26,062 bases of DNA. Origin: JALQXV01 sp051005235 (GTDB lineage Bacteria > Patescibacteriota > Saccharimonadia > Saccharimonadales > 2-12-FULL-41-12). Position numbers and translations under genes: made by a program. Positions 6,576 to 14,816 of this stretch are shown here, piece by piece. Location: the NCBI GenBank assembly GCA_051005235.1, contig JBPCJO010000003.1:1-26062 (forward strand), written 5' to 3'. Below the pieces are notes generated by a model. The model saw only the letters and a list, made by a program, of their open reading frames with translations, made no database searches and had not been told where the DNA came from. The stretch's first letter is position 1; every line of letters starts with the position of its first letter.

Positions 6576-7544
6576 ATGTTCGACACACTAATTGTCCAAC
6601 CTGTTTTTAACCTGTTGGAACTTATTTACGCGGTGGTGCCAGGTCACGACCTGGGTATTGCTATTATTCTCTTTACGATCCTGATTCGCCTGGCGATGTG
6701 GCCGCTGGTCAAAAAGCAGCTTCATCATGCCAAGCTTATGCGCAAGCTGCAGCCAGAACTTAAAAAGGTTAAAAAAGCGGCAGCGGGCGATCGGCAAAAA
6801 GAAGCTCGTTTGCAGATGGAGCTTTACAAAGAAAAAGGGATTAAGCCGTTTGCTTCGATCGGGACTTTAATTATCCAGATTCCAGTGTTCATCGCGCTCT
6901 ACCAGGCGGTGCTGAAGATTATCAACGACCCTAATAATCTGATCAGCTTTTCATACGAGTCAGTGCGGAACTTGCCCTGGATTCAGGAACTTGCCAACGA
7001 TATCGGTAAATTTGATGAAACATTGCTCGGCCTGATTGACTTGACTCGCCGAGGCGTCGACGCCGGTGGAGCGGGAATTTACCTGCCGGCAGTGATATTG
7101 GCGATTGTTTCCACTATTGTGCAGTATTATCAAACAAAGTTGATGATGCTCAACAATCAAGACTCCCGCAAACTCTCGATCATCTTAAAAGAAGCCGCCG
7201 CCGGTAAAGAGACCGACCAGGCCGAAGTTACGGCCGCTATCAGTCGTCTTATGCTGTACTTTTTACCGTTCGCAACCTTAATTTTTGCTTTGGTGGTTCC
7301 TTCGGCTCTGTCGCTGTATCTGCTAACTAGCAGCGCGGTCGGCTACCTCCAACAGCACCGAGTGCTAAAGCGAGACGCCGAAGAGTTACATCAAATTGCT
7401 GACGAAAAAACACCAGCCGAGCGCAAAGCCGAGCTCGTCGCTTCGGTTGAGGCAACCGCAGCAAAATCAAAGAAGAAGAAAAAAGCTTCATCAAAGTCTA
7501 AGTCTAAATCCAAGGCTTCATCCAAAAAGAGAAAGCGAAAGTAA
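6576..7544 (+). CDS. yidC: Membrane protein insertase YidC/Oxa1
   Basis: YidC inserts and folds membrane proteins, often with the Sec translocon. The 322-residue product has the family's transmembrane core, including a conserved arginine in the first core helix (IRLAMWPLVKKQ, about residue 38), a coiled cytoplasmic hairpin rich in K/Q (about 45-85), and further helices (about 90-115, 165-185, 222-255). It lacks the large periplasmic domain of Gram-negative YidC, fitting a single-membrane or Gram-positive-like form. The C-terminus (about 293-322) is almost only K, S and A; such basic tails bind ribosomes in Oxa1 and some YidC2 proteins. AAGGAG lies 12 bases upstream of ATG. The stop overlaps the jag start (TAATG). 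Confidence 0.97.
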   Translation: MFDTLIVQPVFNLLELIYAVVPGHDLGIAIILFTILIRLAMWPLVKKQLHHAKLMRKLQPELKKVKKAAAGDRQKEARLQMELYKEKGIKPFASIGTLIIQIPVFIALYQAVLKIINDPNNLISFSYESVRNLPWIQELANDIGKFDETLLGLIDLTRRGVDAGGAGIYLPAVILAIVSTIVQYYQTKLMMLNNQDSRKLSIILKEAAAGKETDQAEVTAAISRLMLYFLPFATLIFALVVPSALSLYLLTSSAVGYLQQHRVLKRDAEELHQIADEKTPAERKAELVASVEATAAKSKKKKKASSKSKSKSKASSKKRKRK

Positions 7545-8032
7545 TGGAAGAGTCGATCCAGTATGCCAAAAAATATCTGGAAGACCTATTATCGTTTTTT
7601 GGTCTTAACACGGACGTACGCGCCACCAACAGCGAAGGCGAAGTAATCGAGCTGCAAGTGCCGTCAACCCACCTAAACGGCTTCTTGATCGGCCAGAATG
7701 GCGAAACCATGCACGCCCTCCAGTTTTTAGTCAGCAGTGCCTTAAAAAACAATAATTATGAAATCAGCCGGGTCAACGTAGACGTGGCAGAATACAAACT
7801 GCAGCGGGCTGGCCGCCTGGCCGAAAAGGCTTTAACTTGGCTCGAGTCGGTCAAAGAGTCGGGCGAGGCCATGCACTTGCAGCCAATGAACGCAGCCGAC
7901 CGCCGGGTAATTCATAAATTAGCGGGTGAACACGGCGTTAAGACGCACTCCGAAGGCGACGGTCGCGACCGCCATATCGTGTTATCGCCTGTCGACGCGG
8001 ATTCGCCGCCGCCAGATACAGAGAAAGCTTAG
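7544..8032 (+). CDS. jag: KH-R3H RNA-binding protein (Jag/KhpB family)
   Basis: The 162-residue protein carries a KH-type GxxG loop in LIGQNGET (about residues 48-55) and an R3H-like region (ADRRVIHKLAGEHGVKTHSEG and GRDRHIVL, about 112-146). Jag/KhpB proteins bind RNA and affect cell elongation and division. The N-terminal Jag_N domain found in longer homologues is not present; the protein begins directly with a short helix and the KH domain. It overlaps yidC by one base (TAATG), so it is surely co-translated. Its last codon region overlaps the end of a convergent minus-strand gene by four bases, leaving no room for a separate terminator between them. Confidence 0.93.
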   Translation: MEESIQYAKKYLEDLLSFFGLNTDVRATNSEGEVIELQVPSTHLNGFLIGQNGETMHALQFLVSSALKNNNYEISRVNVDVAEYKLQRAGRLAEKALTWLESVKESGEAMHLQPMNAADRRVIHKLAGEHGVKTHSEGDGRDRHIVLSPVDADSPPPDTEKA

Positions 8033-8586
8033 CGCTTTTTCTTCTTGGTTTTGCGTTTCTTCTGTGGTTTTGTAGGTTCTGGCCGAATATTCGGCGTTGC
8101 TTTTACTTCAACCGATTCGCTGGCAACGGTAGCATTAGTCGTTCGCCCACTTTGTAAGAAGTAGACGCCCACTAAACCTGCTGCGAACAATAAGGCTGCT
8201 ATAAGTGGCAAGTTATTCGAGCTCTCCGGCTTGGTAACATCGGCCTTAAGGTTGGTGCTCGGCGTAACAACCGTATCGGGCTGTGCCTGGCCTGGGTTCG
8301 AGACCACGCCAAGCGGGCGGAGTCCGGCGTCATTAAGCGTGGACCCGCCAGTACTCGTCTGGACGCTTCCGGTACGGTTCTGTGTGTTAACGGAGTCTTG
8401 GGCCTGTCCGACCTGTGGCTGTAGCCCGCCGCCAGCTCCTTGTAGCGACTGGGCGCCAACCGACACGACAGATAAAAGCAGCGCCAACAGGGTTGCGGTC
8501 AGCAACACGGCAATTATGGGGTGACTATTTCGACTTTGTACACTCAATATACGACTATTGTAAACGCTCAAGGCCGCATTCGCCAC
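8029..8586 (-). CDS. Small membrane protein with two helices, Pro/Thr/Gln-rich stalk and basic tail
   Basis: A 185-residue protein of unrecognised family. Residues 22-45 form a signal-like hydrophobic helix, possibly cleaved near VGAQ. Residues 46-125 are low-complexity, rich in G, Q, T, S, P and probably extracellular. Residues 126-144 form a second helix, and the last 15 residues are mostly lysine and arginine. The start is GTG at 8586, overlapping by 19 bases the stop region of the surface hydrolase gene, so it is likely the second gene of that operon. It could be an accessory or a surface-anchored stalk; no function can be named. Confidence 0.75.
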   Translation of the reverse strand: MANAALSVYNSRILSVQSRNSHPIIAVLLTATLLALLLSVVSVGAQSLQGAGGGLQPQVGQAQDSVNTQNRTGSVQTSTGGSTLNDAGLRPLGVVSNPGQAQPDTVVTPSTNLKADVTKPESSNNLPLIAALLFAAGLVGVYFLQSGRTTNATVASESVEVKATPNIRPEPTKPQKKRKTKKKKR

Positions 8587-11306
8587 TTTATGTAAAATAT
8601 ATAGAGAAAGGCCACGGTACTTACTACCGCCGCTATAATCGCCACAGGCTTTACAAAAACCGAGTCGATAAGGCGTAGTTGCTTGTCATTAGCCCTACGA
8701 AATGGCTGATCAGACGTGGTTGTAGCGCCGCGGACGCTAGCTTGGCCACTATCCGGCGTAGCTTTGGGGTTAGCCAAATTTGTATTACTAGCGTTGACGC
8801 TTGGCTTGTCGATATTGCCAACGGTTACTGCATGATTGCTGGGAGGGGTAACCGTAGTCGTACCTGCGCTACCAGCTAGCGGGCTGCCGTTGGCGGGCGG
8901 TGGCATGGGTTTATTGCCAATGTAGCCGTCACAGCCGTCATCAATAGTATCTTGGTCTTCGTCGACTAACGCAGGCTCTACTAGCAGGCACTCTTCCTCG
9001 GAATTGGGAATGTTATCTCCGTCAAAATCGTCTGCTGTGGCAGCAATGTAGATAACTTTTTGGACATCAATGTCTTCACCTGTTTTATTTTTGCCATAGA
9101 GGTGGGCAGTGTAAGTACCGGGTGGGATTGTGTTTGGTAAGATAAACGAGGCGCTAACCTCGCCGGTTGCTGTTGCCCGGTAGGTACTACGCAGCCGCGC
9201 CTCGCTGTCGGAACCGAGTTGGAGGGTTGTGTCTTTAGAAGGAAGCAGCCCATTGGCAATAAGTTGTATGGGTTTGCCGACCTGCCAGACAGCCGGGACT
9301 AAATTATCTTCAAACATTATTTTGCGCGGCAACAAACCGGCAATATTGCTGCCGGTCAAGCCGGTGCCGCTACTAATTACGGGTTTAAGTTGACCGATGT
9401 TTGGCAGCGGATTTAGGTTGCTGAAATTATTCGTAGCCGCCTCGATAGCGTCGCTCATTAACTGGTGCCCCTTCTGATTTGGGTGAAAGGTTTCGCGGCC
9501 GGCGAAATAGCCGTCTAGGGTGTAATCATTACCAAGTGGTATAGAAAATGTTTTGTCGTCACCGGCGGTTACGCCATTTACGGCTACTCGGCTACTTACC
9601 GTTTCGCATAGACGATACCCGTTGAGGGCATGCTCCAAGTTTATATAAGAAACTCCAGCTTTGGCAGCAGCTTGCTGAATAACAGAATTTAGGTACGAAA
9701 CTACTTGGTTAGCGAATTGTATCTCGGCTTTATTTAAGCGAACATTAACGGCGCAGTTCCCGTCCGGGTCGGCTAAAAACGGGTAGCCGAGGGCATAGAT
9801 TCGGGCTTGAGTGCTAGCACCGTATTTGATGCTTTCAAAGGTGGTAACCAAGCGGTCGTAGGTAGTGTTAATAGTATGCACCAAGTCGAGGCGCTCTTGG
9901 GGGCTGCTGTAGCAAGTGTCTGGGGCTAAACAAGCCAATATAATTTTACTAAATCCAATGTCGTTGCCGGATATCGAGACGGTTACAATATCGGGCTTGT
10001 TCCGGTCGACAAAATTGACCTGCGGCCGGTAGCCAGGCAAATAGTTATTGAGTATGGTTTCGTCGTGAGAAGGGTCGGCCTTGCCTTTTGACTGGGCGAG
10101 TAAGTCGGTGTAGTTATAGTTGGTGACATCGCGCATTTTAGCACCGGAGCAGGCTACCGACTGTGCACTGTTACGGCCGGTGCGTCGGGCTAACAAGTAC
10201 GGGTATGAGAAATTCGAAAGATGGCAGGTATTTTGTGGTTCACGGACGTCGGTGCCCAACCGATAGTTAAAAGCACCTTCGCCCGAGGCGAACGAGTCGC
10301 CCAGCGCCAAATACTCCAACAGCGACTCTTTTTCGCCCGCCGCGGTGAGCGTAAGGTAACTCTGTTTACTCCCCATACTGTGCAAAATATACAGGCGCAA
10401 AGAGTTGTTGGTGCTAAATCGGGCATGCCAAATGCCTTTAAAGTCGCTTATTTGGGTGCTGAAATACGAAAAAAGATCCCTAAACTGGCAAGCTGCCGGT
10501 TTAGTGAGGTCACTATTTGGGACACAGGTAGATAAGTCGTATAAACGCAGAATGCCGTAGGAGTGCTCACTGGTAAGCACAAACCGGCCGTCGGCCGAGA
10601 TGGCCGAAATAAAGCGGGGCCGTACGCCAACCCCGTGATTATAGCCCGATTGAAATAGTAATGATTCGCCGGTTTCGGTATTGATTCGGTACATACCTCG
10701 ACTGTGGGTGTCGCTAACCAACCAGCGGGCGTTATTAGAGAAATAGATCTCGTTAAGCGACAATAACGCCCCGGACGCATCTGTTAAAGGGGTACCGGTG
10801 ACACCCGGTTTAAGCTGGTGAACGATATTGTTACTTTGTTGAATAACGGTGTCGATATTGTTGGCGATATCTTTAACAATGTAGCGGTTTGAGCCGAATG
10901 ATCCGCCACTGGTATACATGGCATGCGGACTGTTGGGCATGGGGTGTAGCACCAAGTTGGTGCCATTTGCATTAGTTAGTGGCCCGGCTATTGCCGTGTC
11001 GTGCAGACGTAGGTTAGAGTCACTGGCGCTTTGCTCGCCGTACGCCGTTGCTACCGCGCAGGTTTGATACGATGCTCCCGTCTGGCCTTTAAGTAGATTA
11101 GTAGGAATGATCACGAATGTAGTGTTTGGCACGCAGTCTGTATTGCTATAGATTGGCACCAGTGCGTCGGGTACGCTCTGGGTGATTTGCTTAAAAACGG
11201 GCGGCTCTGCCTTAAACCAACTAGAATCCGAGGCCGCCGTGGCCGAACCCCCGCCAATAACCGGCAATAGGGCGGCCGCCGCTAACCAATAGTAACGCTT
11301 TATCAT
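8568..11306 (-). CDS. Large surface SGNH/GDSL hydrolase with C-terminal membrane anchor
   Basis: 912 residues. A signal peptide (1-25, cleavage near TAA/SDS) leads to a 200-300-residue region with beta-propeller-like features (AISADGRFVLTSEH). Then comes an SGNH hydrolase domain: GDSF at 336-339 with Ser338 as nucleophile, GND at 447-449 (Asn448) and HPN at 608-610 (His608). It lies in a pattern like secreted actinobacterial SGNH lipases or esterases (GDSFASGEG). Residues about 760-792 (DFDGDNIPNSEEE, DEDQDTIDDGCDG) look like calcium-binding thrombospondin-3-type repeats. A Pro/Thr/Asn-rich stalk (800-875) leads to a transmembrane helix (887-905) and short KWRMRP tail. The start ATG has a GAGGAG ribosome-binding site seven bases upstream. 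The substrate (glycan O-acetyl group or lipid) is unknown. Confidence 0.88.
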   Translation of the reverse strand: MIKRYYWLAAAALLPVIGGGSATAASDSSWFKAEPPVFKQITQSVPDALVPIYSNTDCVPNTTFVIIPTNLLKGQTGASYQTCAVATAYGEQSASDSNLRLHDTAIAGPLTNANGTNLVLHPMPNSPHAMYTSGGSFGSNRYIVKDIANNIDTVIQQSNNIVHQLKPGVTGTPLTDASGALLSLNEIYFSNNARWLVSDTHSRGMYRINTETGESLLFQSGYNHGVGVRPRFISAISADGRFVLTSEHSYGILRLYDLSTCVPNSDLTKPAACQFRDLFSYFSTQISDFKGIWHARFSTNNSLRLYILHSMGSKQSYLTLTAAGEKESLLEYLALGDSFASGEGAFNYRLGTDVREPQNTCHLSNFSYPYLLARRTGRNSAQSVACSGAKMRDVTNYNYTDLLAQSKGKADPSHDETILNNYLPGYRPQVNFVDRNKPDIVTVSISGNDIGFSKIILACLAPDTCYSSPQERLDLVHTINTTYDRLVTTFESIKYGASTQARIYALGYPFLADPDGNCAVNVRLNKAEIQFANQVVSYLNSVIQQAAAKAGVSYINLEHALNGYRLCETVSSRVAVNGVTAGDDKTFSIPLGNDYTLDGYFAGRETFHPNQKGHQLMSDAIEAATNNFSNLNPLPNIGQLKPVISSGTGLTGSNIAGLLPRKIMFEDNLVPAVWQVGKPIQLIANGLLPSKDTTLQLGSDSEARLRSTYRATATGEVSASFILPNTIPPGTYTAHLYGKNKTGEDIDVQKVIYIAATADDFDGDNIPNSEEECLLVEPALVDEDQDTIDDGCDGYIGNKPMPPPANGSPLAGSAGTTTVTPPSNHAVTVGNIDKPSVNASNTNLANPKATPDSGQASVRGATTTSDQPFRRANDKQLRLIDSVFVKPVAIIAAVVSTVAFLYIFYIKWRMRP

Positions 11307-11437
11307 AACTTTTCTCCTCTGCTTAGGCTGCTAATACAGAAGGAATCATGACAATCAAATATGACTCAAATATTAAATATTCAAGTTTAATCAAACGTTA
11401 ATGTGTAGATGTTATTTTTGTCGGATGGGGGATTTTG

Positions 11438-12550
11438 TCAGGCCCTAAGGGCGCGATTATAAACGTCGTGTGTTTGCTCGGCCATAGTCTGCCAAGAGTA
11501 CTTTTGGAGCTGCTTATAGCCTTCGGTTCGTAACATTGCCCGCAGTTTTGGACTGTCTAGCACGTCTTCGATGGCCGCTGCAGTTTGTTGTAAATTATAA
11601 GGGTCAAAGTAGTGAGCGGCGTCGCCGTAGACCTCTGGCAGGCAGGTAGCGTCACTGCTTACCACGGCACAACCATGCGACATCGCTTCGAGGCCAGGCA
11701 GGCCAAATCCTTCACTCAAAGATGGTAATACGTAGGCTTCGGCGTTTTCGTACAGCCACTTAAGCTCATTGTCGTCAATAAAGCCGGTAAAGCGAATTGA
11801 AGGGTAGGCCGAACGTTGCTGAGCCCATTCTTGAAGTTCCTCAAAATAGAACTCTTTTTTACCAGCTAGCACCAGAGTTAAGCCTGGCTTACGTTTTAAT
11901 AACAGTTCGAACGCCTTAATTAAATGCTGTAAATTCTTATGCGGGAACGGGCTGCCAACATGCATAATAAATGGTTTTTTAACACCATCGAGCGGTTCGG
12001 CTGGCTGGTTAATCGGCGGTTCGCTGGCTTCGTAGGTAACACTGATCTGTTTCTTGGTGAACGGATACAGCTTAGCCAGGTCGTGACCGACAAACTTCGT
12101 CGGCACGATAATCCGCGCCGATTTTTGATGCGCCACATAAAACATCAGGCGATACCCAAATTTTTTAAGCCAAAAAACTGGCGCCGCTGTTTTACCGGCC
12201 CGGATAAAACGGAGCATCGTTAGATCGTGGGTGGTCGTAACCGTCCGCCCACGGTAGGTGAGAGGCTGCTGCGTCATTGTAAAATGCACCAAGTCAGGCT
12301 GAAGCGAACGCAGCTGATAGGCAAACTTAAAGTCGTTTAGCGGATTAAAAGAAAATTGCGGATAAGGGCTTGATTGAACCTCAAAGTTGGCAGCCCGGGC
12401 GCGCCACGGGTCGTCTGGCTGGACTAAAACCGTAAACCGGTGCGGCGAATCGATTGTTTGCAAGTGCTCCAGTAGGCGGTCGACGTACCGTCCGGTGCTA
12501 GAACGGCGAATTCGGGCGTCAATAACGATGTGTTTACTATTAGAGCCCAC
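11438..12550 (-). CDS. Glycosyltransferase family 4-type
   Basis: A 370-residue retaining glycosyltransferase of the GT-B fold. The C-terminal half shows the GT4 hallmark LPSLSEGFGLPGLEAMSHG (E-x7-E) and a CLPEV motif, with HVGSPFPHKNL and LVLAGKK strands for nucleotide-sugar binding. The start is GTG at 12550, inside the end of the upstream PIN toxin gene (11-base overlap), so it is co-transcribed with the AbrB-PIN module. The intergenic stretch 11307-11437 downstream holds only the AT-rich upstream region of the SGNH hydrolase gene. Probably a mannosyl- or rhamnosyltransferase for surface glycans, but the sugar cannot be read from the sequence. Confidence 0.92.
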   Translation of the reverse strand: MGSNSKHIVIDARIRRSSTGRYVDRLLEHLQTIDSPHRFTVLVQPDDPWRARAANFEVQSSPYPQFSFNPLNDFKFAYQLRSLQPDLVHFTMTQQPLTYRGRTVTTTHDLTMLRFIRAGKTAAPVFWLKKFGYRLMFYVAHQKSARIIVPTKFVGHDLAKLYPFTKKQISVTYEASEPPINQPAEPLDGVKKPFIMHVGSPFPHKNLQHLIKAFELLLKRKPGLTLVLAGKKEFYFEELQEWAQQRSAYPSIRFTGFIDDNELKWLYENAEAYVLPSLSEGFGLPGLEAMSHGCAVVSSDATCLPEVYGDAAHYFDPYNLQQTAAAIEDVLDSPKLRAMLRTEGYKQLQKYSWQTMAEQTHDVYNRALRA

Positions 12551-12917
12551 GCAGCGTAATTCCTTCCACCTTCTTATTATAGACTTTTATGTCGTTCGTT
12601 ATGAAGGTTGACGCACCGGCGTAGATGGCGGTCGCTATATGAATGGCGTCGATATTTTTCAAACCGTGCTCAATCTTTAGCTGGCCAGCTTTCTCGGCTA
12701 TTTCGTTGTTGACTGGCAATATAGTGATCTGAGGGCTTAATAAAATAGGAATTTGATTGAGCGAAACCACGCTCCCATACAATGACTCGGTAATAACCAG
12801 CGCTGAGCAAATGCCTCCTTCGACGGCAGCTTGGCGAAAAACTGCAGTTGCTTGTTCCTGAAACGTCGTATTGCGTCCCATAACATAAATTAATACGTTA
12901 CTGTCAAAAGCAATCAT
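12540..12917 (-). CDS. PIN-domain toxin (VapC-like) paired with AbrB
   Basis: A 125-residue PIN protein with expected acids D5 in AFDSNVLIY, E44 in ITESLYG, D90 in NIDAIHIATA and D109 in ITNDIKV. It starts with ATG directly after the antitoxin stop TAA. The 3' end overlaps the start of the glycosyltransferase gene (LRGL stop within its first codons). The pairing of a PIN toxin with an AbrB/MazE-type antitoxin is a standard VapBC arrangement. The third PIN toxin in the window; the three differ clearly in sequence and partner type. Confidence 0.88.
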   Translation of the reverse strand: MIAFDSNVLIYVMGRNTTFQEQATAVFRQAAVEGGICSALVITESLYGSVVSLNQIPILLSPQITILPVNNEIAEKAGQLKIEHGLKNIDAIHIATAIYAGASTFITNDIKVYNKKVEGITLRGL

Positions 12918-13163
12918 TTACTCTTTGTCACGCTCCCGACGCAGCCAGACTGCCGGGTCGATGCCTTCTTTGTCCCAGGGAGCGTTAGTGAGTATGCCCT
13001 TGCTTTGCTCAATCAACTCTTCCATAGTCCGGCTACGTTCAAAAGTTATGCTGGTGGGGCTAACTCGCTTGATGGTGATTTTTTGGCCAGGTTTGATACC
13101 CAGTTTTTTGCGGGCTGCTTTTGGTATAACAACTTGATACTTGTCAGATACAGTAACTTCCAT
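12918..13163 (-). CDS. AbrB-type (SpoVT fold) antitoxin
   Basis: 81 residues from ATG at 13163: MEVTVSDKYQVVIPKAARKK, then LGIKPGQKITIKRV, the swapped-hairpin DNA-binding fold, followed by an acidic C-terminal tail (TMEELIEQSKGIL, WDKEGIDPAVW) for binding its PIN partner. A longer frame to 13262 exists but is rejected: the promoter at 13171-13199 starts transcription at about 13163, exactly at this ATG. The stop abuts the toxin ATG. Sequence resembles the truncated antitoxin at window start (KYQVVIPK core and PGQK), suggesting two copies of one antitoxin family. Confidence 0.88.
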   Translation of the reverse strand: MEVTVSDKYQVVIPKAARKKLGIKPGQKITIKRVSPTSITFERSRTMEELIEQSKGILTNAPWDKEGIDPAVWLRRERDKE

Positions 13164-13170
13164 ATGTTTA

Positions 13171-13199
13171 ACTATAACAAAACGTTCAACGTTTGTCAA
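13171..13199 (-). promoter_or_regulatory. Promoter of the AbrB-PIN-glycosyltransferase operon
   Basis: On the minus strand TTGACA (13199-13194), 17 bases, TATAGT (13176-13171). Expected start at about 13163-13164, the ATG itself. A direct repeat GTTGAACG is present just upstream of and inside the spacer and may be the antitoxin-binding site. The TTTTGTTATA around the -10 also occurs upstream of the antitoxin at 162. Confidence 0.75.
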
Positions 13200-13243
13200 T
13201 CGTTCAACCCTCAAAACATTTTCTTGTGGGCAGTACGCCATCG

Positions 13244-13297
13244 GACACTCTGCATTTGGCACCGATATGCCCCTATTGGTGCCAAATGCAGAGTGTC
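13244..13297 (+). repeat. Perfect hairpin element 3 (20-bp stem, 14-nt loop)
   Basis: GACACTCTGCATTTGGCACC (13244-13263) is the exact reverse complement of 13278-13297. The loop GATATGCCCCTATT is 14 bases. The inner ATTTGGCACC and outer GACACT are shared with element 1. It lies between two divergent genes (antitoxin and O-antigen-ligase-like), so it is not at the end of either transcript. Confidence 0.85.
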
Positions 13298-13309
13298 TAA
13301 ATTAACCTT

Positions 13310-14692
13310 ATGAAAGTAAAAACCGGTGCGGAACTCCCGAGAAAGTTCTATACTGTTAAAGTGGAAAAACTTAAGAAATATCTATATTGGGCAACAATTG
13401 GCTTATTCGCCTACATGCCGTTCCATATCTTTCTGTCGCAGTGGCTGAGCACTTACACCAACGGCTTAGACGCCTGGAAGATCGCCAAAGATGTTTTTAC
13501 GGCCATTCTTGTATCAATCCTGGTCTGCATGGTGTTAATATCGCGTAAATATACCAAAAGCTACCTTATATTACTTGGTTTCGCCGCCGTGTATTTGCTT
13601 TTGCATATCGCGCTGTTAATTGGCACGAATCAGCCAGCCGACACTGGTTTACTGGCCACTGTCTACAATAACCGGCTGATTTGGTATGTCTTAATCGGCT
13701 ATAGTTTGGCGATCATCGCTCCCAAACTAACAAAGCCGCGCCGATTTGTAGAAGTCTTGTTGGTTGCCAGCACCGTCGTTTGCCTATTTGGTTTCGCACA
13801 GCGTTTTTTGCCGCCAGACTTTTTGACGAACTTCGGCTACAGCATTGAACGCGGCACCAAGCCAAACTTCTTTATCGACGATAAGCCCGATTTGCCGCGC
13901 GTATTTTCGACAATTCGCGACCCTAACTCGTTGGGCGCCTTTTTGATCTTGCCCAGCACCATAGTGTTGCTGGCGTTGATTCGCTTTTGGAGGACTTCCA
14001 AGCGGATGTTTTTAATCGGTTTGCTGATGCTGCACGGCTTAATTAACATTTTAACGTTCTCGCGGAGTTCTTTTTTGGGCATGCTCATGACCCATGTCTT
14101 TGTAACCCTCTACTTGTTTAAGGACTGGACCCGGGTATACATCCGGCGGTTTGCTATACCGATTGTGATTCTGATGATGGTCTTAGGCGGAACGGTATTT
14201 ATATGGCGTGATGCGTATTTTGTGCAAAACACTGTCTTTCACGCCGACGAAAGCACCACCTTGGCCGACCCCAACGAACTGCGCGTCCAACTGGCACAGA
14301 AAGGCTTTGACGGTGTTGCTGCCAATCCCGAAGGCAACGGCCCCGGAGCGGCCGGCCTGGTCTCGACCAAACTTAAAAACGGGGGACTACTGACCGAAAA
14401 TTACTATCTACAGATTGCTTATGAGGTCGGCCTGGTTGGCCTAGCACTGTTCATCGGCTTTTTGGCCTACGTGATTTCGCAGCTCTGGTCACGACGCCAT
14501 AGCCTTATAACTCAAGCCTTGCTGGCGAGCTTTATTGGCTTGTCATTTATGAACTTGCTGTTGCATACCTGGAGCAACGAAGCGGTGGCGGTGAGTTGGT
14601 TTATGTTGGCGGGGGTGGTGATGGGGCAGCCAGTGCGCAAATTCCTATCGTTAAATACCATTAAACAAAAGCGTAATATCTCAACGGGTTAG
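13310..14692 (+). CDS. O-antigen ligase/polymerase-like membrane protein
   Basis: A 460-residue polytopic membrane protein, with about ten hydrophobic helices. It has a large extracellular loop after about residue 300 (DAYFVQNTVFHADESTT to GLLTENYYLQ) and an RDPNSLGAFL segment and a FSRSSFLGM segment. Both are typical of the O-antigen ligase (WaaL)/Wzy family that moves polyisoprenyl-linked glycans onto an acceptor or polymerises them. The start may be ATG at 13310 (just after hairpin element 3) or GTG at 13361: TATACT (13349-13354) lies seven bases before the GTG, but no good -35 is present. Standalone; with no LPS genes visible, the acceptor is probably a surface glycan or protein. Confidence 0.87.
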   Translation: MKVKTGAELPRKFYTVKVEKLKKYLYWATIGLFAYMPFHIFLSQWLSTYTNGLDAWKIAKDVFTAILVSILVCMVLISRKYTKSYLILLGFAAVYLLLHIALLIGTNQPADTGLLATVYNNRLIWYVLIGYSLAIIAPKLTKPRRFVEVLLVASTVVCLFGFAQRFLPPDFLTNFGYSIERGTKPNFFIDDKPDLPRVFSTIRDPNSLGAFLILPSTIVLLALIRFWRTSKRMFLIGLLMLHGLINILTFSRSSFLGMLMTHVFVTLYLFKDWTRVYIRRFAIPIVILMMVLGGTVFIWRDAYFVQNTVFHADESTTLADPNELRVQLAQKGFDGVAANPEGNGPGAAGLVSTKLKNGGLLTENYYLQIAYEVGLVGLALFIGFLAYVISQLWSRRHSLITQALLASFIGLSFMNLLLHTWSNEAVAVSWFMLAGVVMGQPVRKFLSLNTIKQKRNISTG

Positions 14693-14804
14693 AGTAGGCT
14701 ACCACTAAAGACCGGAACCGACTTCATAGTTTATACGGATCCCCTGAGCCAATCAGTTTGAAATTTCATCTTAACTATATCCCACCCCTAAGGTAGCAAT
14801 AAGA

Positions 14805-14810
14805 TATAAT
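14805..14810 (+). promoter_or_regulatory. -10 box six bases before the AlbA-HATPase gene
   Basis: TATAAT lies at 14805-14810, and the ATG is at 14817. A transcript starting seven bases after the -10 begins at the start codon. The region at the -35 distance (about 14782-14787) is C-rich and not a match, so an activator or weak promoter may be involved. Confidence 0.5.
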
Positions 14811-14816
14811 TGTGCT

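Noticed and set aside
8231..8524. Plus-strand frame of 97 codons opposite the stalk protein
   Set aside because: Antisense shadow of low-complexity sequence; no domain, promoter or ribosome-binding support.
13164..13262. Upstream extension of the AbrB antitoxin to 13262
   Set aside because: The extension would run through the promoter and part of hairpin element 3; the promoter begins transcription at the downstream ATG.
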